Source: Begonia masoniana | Taxonomy: Eukaryota; Streptophyta; Magnoliopsida; Cucurbitales; Begoniaceae | Assembly: GCA_022432975.1 (NCBI GenBank) | Contig: CM039509.1 | Span: 43,558,209 to 43,622,208 of the forward strand | Length of the DNA: 64,000 bases | Direction of reading: 5' to 3' | Shown: positions 49,908-59,550 of the stretch, piece by piece | How the letters are laid out: every line of letters starts with the position of its first letter | Numbering within the stretch: the stretch's first letter is position 1 | Program-made: the position numbers and the translations under genes | The notes under the pieces: generated by a model | The model's input: only the letters and a program-made list of their open reading frames with translations | What the model was told of the DNA's origin: nothing | The model's database searches: none

Positions 49908-52476
49908 AAAAAGAAAATGTTTTAAACCCGACTTGAACCACTGTAGCCGACACCTTCCTTTTCGGCGATTTCTTCTCTCCCAAGCTCTTGCTCTCTGCTT
50001 CCAGCATACCCTCTTCGACGATCGGTTTCTCTGCCACTACTCGACTACTCTGTGCCCGAGGTATGCAATAGTCAATGTAGCTATCTGTTAGCTTGTTAGC
50101 CCTGTTTTCTACTCGGCATTGGAGTTTTGGATTTTCCAATGGCCGACTATTAATAAGAACATTTGGAATCTGTGAGTGGGAATGCTTTTATCAAATCGAT
50201 TCTGGACGTTTAGAACAACCACCTCTGAGTTATCGATAATCGAATCAGTCTGTTTTGGTTTTGGATTTCAAACTGCACAATGTATTAGACTAAGGATTCG
50301 GGAATAACTTTAGCTACTAAATCTTAGAATAACTTGAGATTAGAACTGTTAGGATTTTGTTTTAACTACTGCAATGTAAATGTTTTAGGTGAAGAAGTCT
50401 GAAGAGAAAGGAGCTCAAGTGCTAAGGAGACCAGGTAAGTGAATGTATTAAGATTTCCGGCTAATAGAGCCCTACATCGTGAGAGTACTTGGTTGAGATG
50501 TCTAATGTTTACCTTATGATAATGAGCTTGTCTGCACTTGAAGGACTTATGTATGTTGCGAGTTATACTATTTGATGACCTGCTAGTGAATGTGAAGTTG
50601 TCTGCTCTGGTATGATCCTTGTCATAGTTTGATGAGTTAAAAGTTCTCATGTTCATGCATCATGAATGTTTCTCAAGCATAAGAAAATGTTTTAACGCAT
50701 GATTTCCATGAACAAGATATGTATGTATATATATAAGATTTATGCAACGTGAATTAAGTGAGGGTTGGGGGCGGTTCGGCGTATGTCACAGTCCAAAGAA
50801 GGACATATGAATACGACCCGCAGTAGGGAACAAGATCAAACTCACTGTCGAACCCCCTTTACCGGCACAAATCCTCTCTTGATCCACACAACCTAAACAA
50901 AGAATATGATCAAAGAATATGTGTAATATCCGGCTTGTACGGATTTTTGATTTAATATATGATGTTCATATTTTATTATATAATGGCATTTTTCGTAAAT
51001 ATGTCAGATCAAATTAGTTTCGCAAACGGAAAGCGTCATTATGATCATAACGAATAATAAGAATTTTAAGGAAATTCTGGGAATTTTCGGAGATTAAACG
51101 CTATATTCTGAGTAATTATCTCTATCGTAATGTGAAGAACGTCCTCGTAAAAATAGTAAACGAGGTTCGAATTGTGAACGGACAGTTTTAATGAATCCCA
51201 AATAATAAGTTGGACTTATTGGCGAAATATGGAAATTTGGAAAAGTCGAATCGTTGGACGATTAACGAACCGAATGACGAAACTTATATAAAAATCAAAG
51301 AAGGGCATTTTAGTAATTTTCAAGGTAAATATTATAAAATAGCTTAAAAACCTTTTCTCCTTCATTTTGGTTTCTCTTCTACGACTTCCAGAGAGCTTTC
51401 TCTGTTTCTTCCCACGGCGATTCAACGATTCCGACCTCCGTTCTCTTCCGTTTCTCCTCCGTTCTTCGTGATTCTTCCTCCTCTCGCTATCCTAGGTATG
51501 AATCTACGTTCTTAGAGCGTTTATTTTGAGTTTTACGAAGAATAAACAATTAGGGTTTCGTTAGGGTTTCGTCAAAAATGCGAATTAGGGTTCGTAATTA
51601 ATAGGGTAGCCTTGATTAAGTATATATTGCACGTATTTGACGTTATTGGACGAAATTAAATCAAATCGGGAAAAGGTTAAAAATTAGGAATTTTTGGAAA
51701 AGTTCGATAATTGTAATTTCGAACCATCGAGCGTGAATTAGTCGTTTAAGTATCTCGATTTGATGAGTTAGAAGTTTTAAGGAATTCCTTAGTTAAGGTT
51801 TCGTTGAATTTGGACGTTTAGAAGTTTAAATTCGTTTTAACGATAAACGCTTTGAATTGCTTAGGTGAACGACTCTCTTGGACAAAGCTCGAGAATCTGT
51901 GCGCTCAAGTAAGTTCTCGTGACTTACTCTGACCGATTGGTCTACATCGTACTTCGATTTAGCGTCGAGGATCTTGGAGGATTGATTGTTTTAACTGCTT
52001 TGGTTGGGTAGTTAGGTTTAAACGTTTTGTAGGTTATTTCATTTACAGTCTTGATGGTACGCATGCTTGTTTGTTTACTTTTATATTGAACTGTTCATGC
52101 ATCACATATTTTAACTTAGCATGAAAACAAATTTCCGCACTGCACGATGTTTTCTGAAAACCATGTGGCCCAGAAATTGGGGGCTCTTGATCTATCGTGC
52201 GGGCCGATTAAGGGTCTGGCCGATACCTCATCTCATGTACTGTAATTAATGAATGTAATCTGTTATCTGGTCACGCGAGGTGGGGCTCAGGCACGGCTGT
52301 ACGTGTTGTAAGCGTGTACCCCCCTCCTCTAACCGCACGGGGTAGTCCGACCGCAGGATGGGCCCCCTTCGGTTAGGGGGATGAGATCTCGGTGATATAC
52401 TGTCTGCGACGCTCTGTTATGCATGATTTCTGAACTCCATATGCACTGCACGCATCTGCATTTACGTAGAATTTAC

Positions 52477-52492
52477 TGAGCCTGTTAGCTCA
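52477..52492 (+). other. Shared LTR stem-loop, family B
   Basis: TGAGC-CTGTTA-GCTCA, a 5-bp stem and 6-nt loop, followed 11 nt later by ATGGTGTAGGTAAC. Copy 1 has TGAGC/GCTCA with a 5-nt loop at 40739-40753 (minus). Confidence 0.7.
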
Positions 52493-53014
52493 TAGGTGTC
52501 TGTATGGTGTAGGTAACATTTTAGGTGACATCGAGCCAGGTGAGGACGAGATTCCCCCTCCCGAAGTCTGATGCAGTTGATGGAGAATGACCCGTGGGAG
52601 TGTGCTGAGCAGTCGGCGCATTTTGACCCATGGGGATGTCGGTGTAAGTATTTTGTGGGATTTAATGGATGACACGTATGTATAGACGAACATGTTTGGA
52701 TATGGTTAGATGTTAGGTTTATATTTGATGTTTTAAACGTTTTTAGAAATCTGTTTATAATCGGTGTTTTGATAGTTTTTACTGGAACTGCTTGGAATTT
52801 GAAACAGGAGGATTTGACAACTTTTAAACGTATCCATGCAGTTCGTTTTTAAGAAGTTTTATTGCGTTTAAAATATTGTGTTATTTGAGGAATTGTTGCT
52901 CTCTGGAATCGCATTCCAGCGAGCAGATCAGATTGTGGTTTTGCTCTCTGGAGTCTCCAGAGAGCACTTGGAAAAAAATGGCATAAGAGAAGTGATGAAG
53001 AGAAAGAGAGATGG

Positions 53015-53230
53015 CGATCGAAGGCAATGGTGGATCGCTGCACAGAGTGTGCAGCGATCGATCTCTGCAAGCTGCAGAGATCGATCGCTGCATGCTGTGC
53101 GATCGCTGCATACTGCCCAGCATGCAGCGATCAGGCGCTGCATGCTGCACAGCATGCAGCGATCAGGCGCTGCATGCTGCACAGCATGCAGCAATCAGGC
53201 GCTGCATGCTGCAGCGTCTGGTCGCTGCCC
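53015..53230. repeat. Palindrome-rich GCATGC/GATCGC cassette in family B LTR
   Basis: Contains two near-perfect hairpins, GCTGCATGCTG then CA then CAGCATGCAGC, at 53137-53160 and 53169-53192 in a 32-bp tandem unit, plus CAGCGATCGATC and AGAGATCGATCGCTG. Other family B copies have GATCGATCG-rich cassettes at 39960-40125 and 45338-45485. Overlapping frames here are by-products of the repeat. Confidence 0.85.
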
Positions 53231-53463
53231 TCTGTTTCTGGGCTGGACAGTTTTGCCCTCCCGATTGTTTTAATCGAATTTAGTTTCGAAATCAGTTTTT
53301 AATTAATTAGTTTTTAATTGTTTTATTAACAATTTTATGTTTGTTTTAAATGGTTTTCCAAACAACACTGACGATTTCAATTCCGATTCAGTTTCCGCTT
53401 AAAGTGTAAAATAAAAATGAAAAATTTATACGCGTAAATGGGTACAGTATTAGGGGTGTTACA

Positions 53464-53640
53464 ATATGAATGATGAATATGATCAATGACTATGAATGAT
53501 GAATATGATCAATGACTATGAATGATGAATATGATCAAAGACTATGAATGATGAATATGATCAATGACTATGAATGATGAATATGATCAAAGACTATGAA
53601 TGATGAATATGATCCATGACTATGAATGATGATTACGAGT
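53464..53640 (+). repeat. 26-bp tandem array, Tekay-like 5' LTR
   Basis: About six and a half units of TATGAATGATGAATATGATC plus AATGAC or AAAGAC. The same array is at 60735-60905 in the 3' LTR. Confidence 0.92.
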
Positions 53641-53726
53641 AAAGACATGAACAAGAAAAGACTTATGAGCATGTGATTTTCCCAAATTATGCATTCATGC
53701 ATCCATGTTAGTGTTGCATTCCTTAC

Positions 53727-53741
53727 TAAGCATTAGGCTTA
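53727..53741 (+). other. Shared LTR stem-loop, Tekay-like 5' LTR
   Basis: TAAGC-ATTAG-GCTTA, 13 nt before ATGGTGTAGGTGACGA; the 3' LTR copy is 60998-61012. Confidence 0.7.
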
Positions 53742-54320
53742 TAATTTAAACCTCATGGTGTAGGTGACGAGTTTTCAGGTGAGGAACTCAAGGTTAATGA
53801 GGATGTCTAAGCTCGGTTGCTGGAGGATGCTCAGTGTGACAGTGCAAGGCTGGATAGGCGATTAAGTTTCCTGGTTATGCTCATAGTAAGTCAGAGTAGT
53901 TTATGATGAACAAATAACTAAGTAGAACAGAATTTCTTATAACAATGAGATTCGAATTTGAATGGTTTGACTTCAGAGTCTGAATACGACTTTAAGGATT
54001 ATTGAATGGTTTGTGTTGCTTAAGTCTTCCGCTATGCGTATTTTGGATGAATTTATGATACCTACTCATTGAGGTTTATAGCTACTAAGTTAAGAATCGG
54101 GTGAGTTGTGATATGTTCTATCGGATGAAGATGTTTGATGATTATAGTGTTTTTCTGCCGTATGATAGAAGCTGGATGAGGCAATCATCCGGCTGACGTC
54201 ATCAGCGGATGTCAATAGATAAGAGTTAAACGATTGAGTCTTCCGGGTGAAGTCACCGGAAGATGTAGTATGACGTCACCGGAAGATGTAGTTTGTTTCC
54301 TCGCCCGATGATGTAAATGT

Positions 54321-54520
54321 TAACTTGTCGTCTAGCGTTCGGTGGATGAAGTGTATTTCTTCACCGGATGCTGGAAATGGTATTTTGTCGTCTAGCGTTC
54401 GGTAGATGAAGCGTATTTCTTCGTCGGATGATGTAAATGGTATTTTGTCGTTTAGTGTTCGGTGGATGAAGTGTAATTCTTCACCGGATGATGTAGATGT
54501 TAAATTGTCGTCTAGTGACC
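54321..54520 (+). repeat. 60-bp tandem array, Tekay-like 5' LTR
   Basis: Three units plus a partial one: TTGTCGTCTAGCGTTCGGTG then GATGAAGTGTATTTCTTCAC then CGGATGCTGGAAATGGTATT. The 3' LTR array (61569-61830) has four units plus a partial one. Confidence 0.9.
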
Positions 54521-54936
54521 GGATGATGTGAGTATTTTCTTATTGTTTAAAGTCAGGAAATGTTTTAAATCGGTCACGTGAAGCACACATGTCCACCGGT
54601 CAATGTAAGGTAAATATGAACATCTAGTGGAGAATGTTCGGGACCGGGCGATGTCTTTAATTAGGCACGCGCAACGCCCGTGACCACCGGCGGATGTCTA
54701 TTGCTGGTTGAGATCAGAGGTGTCGCGTGGCGGACACGTGATCATCGGACGATGTGAGTCTATAACTCTATCGGTGGATGCAGATCAAGAGATGTTTTAA
54801 AAAAAAAAAGGAGAGAAAATAAAGAGGGAATAATATTAACAATAATAATGAATAAAGGGTATGGAAGCAAGAATCAAATGATTAAGAGATCAAGTAATGA
54901 ATTTGTGTGGCGATTCCGTCGGGGTCGTTACAATTA

Positions 54937-54948
54937 TGGTATCAGAGC
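54937..54948 (+). other. Primer-binding site, initiator Met-tRNA type
   Basis: TGGTATCAGAGC lies 4 nt after the 5' LTR end. It is complementary to the 3' end of initiator methionine tRNA, the usual primer for plant LTR elements, and primes minus-strand DNA synthesis. Confidence 0.93.
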
Positions 54949-55095
54949 AAAACCGGGTTCTAAAACCGATTCTGCAGACTGCCTTCCAGCACTGACTGTC
55001 ATATGAGCACACTCCAACAACTGTAAGTATTTATGATTTCAGTATATGTCATTAAGTTAAGATATATCTGTAATGATTTGTCTAGGAATCCCAAA

Positions 55096-56459
55096 ATGGT
55101 TAGAGGTCAGCAGAGAGAGACCAATGAGGATAGCAATGCTGTTGCTCAGTTGACAGAGTTTGTCATGCGCCAATCTCACCAGATCGAACGACTGATGACT
55201 GCTAGAGAGAACAAGGCAACTCCAGTACTAATGCAACTCATGATCATGTGGGTGAGCGTTTCCACCGGCTTCGACCCCCGGTGTTTAATGGACATGTTTC
55301 AGATCCCATTTATGCTAAGGAGTGGGTTCGAAAGATAGAAGACATGTTTAAGTATGCAAAGGTTGATGAAGGAGATAAGGTCACCTATGCTGTCTTTCAT
55401 TTGGAATTAAGTGCAAGGCATTGGTGGGACTCGATCCAGAACACCGCTAATGCCGAAGCTATGACCTGGGAGATGTTCAAGACTGCTTTCTTTGACAAGT
55501 ACTTCAATAGGACTGTTCGGGCCAACAAGAAGAAGGAGTTCATGAATCTGCGACAAACTGGCTCTGTGACGGATTACATATGTAAATTTGATGCCTTATC
55601 ACGGTTTGCTCCCCGTATGATTGAGGATGACGAGGACAAGATTTACCAATTTGTTCAAGGACTGAAGCCGAGTTTGTATATGAAAGTAAAGACTGCTGGG
55701 ATACACAATGTACCTTATGGTGAAGTGACGGCTAAGGCCTTGGAGTTGGAAGAGGCGGAAATGACAGCATACGCACAGCGTGAGCAGCCAAGAAAACTCA
55801 CGAAGGACACTCAGCCGCCACCACGTCAGAACAAAGGTTGGCAGCCGCAACAGAACAGGGGACCACAGCAACAACAACAAGGAATAAAGAGACCCCTTAA
55901 CCAGAATGATTACCAAGGAAAAGGGAAGAGGCCTCTGGCACCCTTATGCCCCACCTGTCAGAAGAACCACCCCGGCGAATGCAAGTTGCGTTCTGGCCGT
56001 TGTTTCAGATGTGACAAGGTTGGACATATAGTTAGAGACTGCCCCATGCTGCCAGATCCGAACCGTGCAAGGGTAGCACCTAGAGTCTATGCAATGATGA
56101 AGGATGAGGAAGCCGTGCAGCATACAGTCATAACAGGTACCATTATGATCTGCAGTTTTGCTGCTTACACACTTATAGATACGGGAGCCACACACTCGTT
56201 TATATCAACTCTGTTTGTATGCCAACACAACTTAGAACTTTTACCAGCTGAAAGGCCATATGATGTTATGTTACCATCAGGGAGGTCCCTACATTCTGAA
56301 CAGATTGTTAAAGGTGATGTTGTGTCCTTAGAAAATAAGAAACTATATGTAGAACTGATTGTAATTGACATGAAAGGGTATGAGGTGATATTAGGAATGG
56401 ATTGGTTATTTAGGCATTATGCCACGATAAGTTGTAGATCTGGGATGGTTGATTTTTGA
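55096..56459 (+). pseudogene. Tekay-like gag and protease
   Basis: Gag starts at the ATG at 55096 (MVRGQQRETNEDS). A frameshift near 55220-55250 moves it into the frame holding the capsid core (PPVFNGHVSDPIYAKEWV, ARHWWDSI, FFDKYFNRTVR). A basic Gln-rich linker follows (55790-55900), then zinc knuckle CFRCDKVGHIVRDC near 56010. The retroviral-type aspartic protease has its active site in LIDTGATHSFIS near 56180 and VILGMDWLF near 56390. A TGA at 56457 ends the frame; the same frame reopens directly into pol, so this is a nonsense mutation inside one original gag-pol frame. Confidence 0.9.
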
Positions 56460-59400
56460 CCCCCAAATGGTGATCATTATTCCTTCCAAGCTATTCCTAA
56501 GATAAGCAAAATACCGATTATATCCTCACTAGAAATTTACCGGTTACTGAAAAATGGTCGTGAGAGTTACTTAGCTTGCATAATGGATGTTCGGGTGAAG
56601 AATAAGATAGAGTTACAAGATATCCCCATAGTCAGAGAGTTCCCTGAGGCATTCTTGGATGATTTTCCAGGATTACCACCTGATAGAGAAATAGAGTTTG
56701 TAATAGATACGTACCCTGAGGCCTTACCGGTATTTAAGAATCCTTATCGGATGGCACCTGTTGAGTTAAAGGAGTTAAAAGTCCAACTACAGGAATTAGT
56801 AGACAAAGGATTTATACGCCCTAGCAGTTTCCCTTGGGGTGCACCTGTCTTATTTGTCAAGAAGAAAGATGGTTCCCTTAGAATGTGCATAGACTACAGA
56901 GAACTAAATAAGTTGACAATCAAGAATAAGTACCCCTTACCTCGGATTGATGATTTGTTTTACCAATTGCAAGGAGCAAAGGTGTTTTTAAAAATAGATT
57001 TACGTTCGGGTTATTACCAACTGAAAGTTAAGGAAGGAGATATACCAAAGACAGCCTTCAGAACCCGTTATGGACACTACGAATTCTTGGTCATGTCATT
57101 TGGACTGACCAATGCACCTGCAGCTTTTATGGACTTAATGAATCGAGTGTTTTGTGAGTATTTGGAAAAATTTGTAATTGTGTTCATAGATGATATCCTG
57201 ATATACTCACGGACTGAAGCTGGCCATGCAAAGCATTTAAGAATAGTTTTGACAACATTGAAGGAGCACCAGCTCTATGCCAAATTGTCCAAGTGTGAAT
57301 TTTGGTTGGACAAGGTTAATTTTCTTGGTCATGTAGTTTCCGGTAATGGCATATCAGTGGACCCGACCAAAATTCAGGCAGTAAAGGATTGGCCACAACC
57401 AAAGAACGCCAGTGAAGTCCGCAGTTTCCTTGGATTGGCAGGCTATTACAGAAAGTTCATTAAAGGATTTTCTATGATAGCTAAGCCCCTGACGAATTTG
57501 ACAAAGAAGGACAATAAGTATTCTTGGACCGAAGCTTGTGAGGATAGCTTCCAGACATTGAAGGTGAAGTTAACAACAGCCCCGATATTGACCCTTCCAA
57601 CCGAAGAAGGAAAGTTTAGCGTATTTTGTGATGCATCAAAAGTTGGTTTGGGCTGTGTTTTGATGCAAGAAGGCAAAGTTGTAGCGTATGCCTCTAGGCA
57701 GTTAAAGAGTTATGAACAAAACTATCCCACCCATGATGTAGAATTAGCCGCTGTTGTTTTTGCCTTGAAGATATGGAGACACTATTTATATGGACAGCAG
57801 TGTGAGGTATTTTCTGACCATAAAAGTCTAAAGTACCTCTTTACACAAAAGGAATTGAACATGAGGCAGAGACGTTGGTTGGACGTTGTTAAGGATTACG
57901 ACTTTGAGATCAAGTATCACCCAGGTAAGGCTAACTCTGTAGCTGACTCATTGAGCAGGATGTCAACAACAATGCAACCCGTTGTATCAACCATGTCTAT
58001 ACCTTTGAGGACAGAAGTTCAGAGGTTTGAATTGGAGATAGTTCCAGAGTTGTCAGCTTTGCTTGCACTTTTAACCATTCAACCAACGGTTGTGGAAAAG
58101 ATCAAAGAAGCACAACAGAAGGACTCAGAGGAGAATAACAGTATGATGAACAAGGTGAAGGACACCACCTCCGAGTTTAGTCTTTCCAAGGATGGGATTC
58201 TGAAGTTTAGAAATAGATGGTATGTCCCTAATGATGAAGGATTACGTAAGCTAATCTTGGCTGAGGCGCATTTGTCTCCCTTTTCTGTGCATCCTTGAAG
58301 CACCAAGATGTATCGAGACATGAAGTTACTCTATTGGTGGCCAAACTTAAAGAGAGATGTTGCTAAGTATGTAGAGTCATGTTTGGTTTGCCAACAAGTT
58401 AAAGCTGAGCACCAACGTTCAGGAGGTACCCTTCAACCTCTACCTATTCCCGAGTGGAAGTGGGAACACATAGCTATGGATTTCGTTGTAGGATTACCTA
58501 AGACAACTAAGGGACATGATAGTATTTGGGTTGTGATTGATAGACTGACGAAATCAGCCCATTTCTTACCAGTAAGGACAACCTACTCGATGGACCAGCT
58601 TGCTGATCTTTATGTACAGGAAGTTATTAGGTTGCATGGAATCCCTGCATCTATTGTCTCTGATCACGATCCTAGATTCACCTCGAGGTTTTGGCAAAGC
58701 TTACAGGGCGCATTAGGTACAAAGTTGTCTTTCAGCACTGCTTTCCACCCGCAGACAGATGGTCAATCAGAAAGGACTATCCAAATACTTGAGGATATGT
58801 TGAGGGCTTGTGTGCTAGAGTTCCAGACATCTTGGAGCCGATACCTACCCTTGGTTGAGTTCTCTTACAACAATAGTTACCAGTCCACCATAGGTATGGC
58901 ACCTTATGAGGCGTTGTATGGAATGAAATGTAGATCACCTCTGTATTGGAATGAAGGTGGTGAAGCAAACTCATAGGTCCCGAGATGTTGCAGCAGATGT
59001 CAGACAAGATTGCCACTATTAAGAGGAGGATGATTACTGCACAAAGCCGACAGAAAAGTTATGCAGACCAAAGGAGGAGAGATCTTGAATTTGCTGTTGG
59101 CGATGAAGTTTACCTGAAGGTTTCACCATTTAAAGGAGTACTAAGATTTGGCAGGAGGGGAAAGCTTAATCCACGATTTATTGGACCATTCTCTGTTTTG
59201 GCTAGAATCGGTAGTACAGCTTACAGACTGCAGCTGCCTCCATCATTGGATAAAGTTCATAATGTTTTCCATGTGTCAATGTTAAGAAAATGTATACGGG
59301 ACCCTACACAAGTTGTTAAACCAGTGGATTTTGAGATTGAGCCGACGCTAACATATGAAGAGAAGCCAGTGCAGATATTGGAATCCGCAGTTAAGACTTT

Positions 59401-59509
59401 GAGGAACAAAGAGATTCCGTTGGTCAAATGGAAGAATCATGGCATTGAAGAAGCCACTTGGGAGCGATGACAGGACATGTTAGACAAGTATCCAGAGTTA
59501 TTTGTTTGA
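56460..59509 (+). pseudogene. Tekay-like reverse transcriptase, RNase H, integrase and chromodomain
   Basis: RT from about 56700: [18 protein letters not shown], active site [10 protein letters not shown] near 57190, [10 protein letters not shown]. RNase [17 protein letters not shown] near 57630, ADSLSRM near 57950. A TGA at 58296-58298 stands where the related minus-strand element has Arg in the integrase zinc region (SVHP). The zinc region ends CLVCQQVKAEHQ. Catalytic core: MDFVVGLP, IVSDHDPRF, PQTDGQSERTIQ. A one-base loss near 58970 shifts frame into MLQQMSDKI. The chromodomain-like end (TYEEKPVQILESAVKTL, LVKWKNHGIEEATWE) meets a TGA at 59468 and reads on to 59509. Chromodomains can guide insertion to marked chromatin. 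Confidence 0.92.
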
Positions 59510-59538
59510 TCAATTTTCGGGGACGAAAATTTTGTTTA

Positions 59539-59550
59539 AGGAGGGGTGGA
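59539..59550 (+). other. Polypurine tract of the Tekay-like element
   Basis: AGGAGGGGTGGA directly precedes the 3' LTR; it primes plus-strand DNA synthesis. Confidence 0.9.

Larger units (their letters stand above)
50922..53463 (+). mobile_element. Solo LTR, family B, copy 2, nested in the Tekay-like 5' LTR
   Basis: Termini TGTAATATCCGG and GGGGTGTTACA, exact TSD ATATG at 50917-50921 and 53464-53468. It entered the first unit of the host LTR's 26-bp array; the 3' LTR at 60735 shows the uninterrupted site. A TATA-like TATAAAAT lies at 51333, splice-like sites at 51495/51496, 51864/51865, 51908/51909 and 52512/52513, the stem-loop at 52477-52492, and a palindromic cassette at 53015-53230. No protein encoded. 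Confidence 0.95.
49739..54932 (+). repeat. 5' LTR of the Tekay-like element (contains a nested solo LTR)
   Basis: About 2.65 kb of LTR sequence plus 2547 bp of insertion and TSD. TATA-like TATATAAA at 49899, CT-rich leader, GAG|GTATGC at 50060/50061, TAG|GTGAAG at 50388/50389, CCAG|GTAAGT at 50434/50435, 26-bp array at 53464-53640, stem-loop 53727-53741, TGTAG|GTGACGA at 53763/53764, 60-bp array 54321-54520. Confidence 0.93.

Noticed and set aside
52878..53302. Overlapping frames on both strands rich in Cys, Ser and Ala
   Set aside because: All come from the palindromic GCATGC/GATCGC repeat; open frames on many phases are expected there.
55033..59470. Three or four separate genes
   Set aside because: The segments are one gag-pol reading frame broken by stops and single-base frameshifts.
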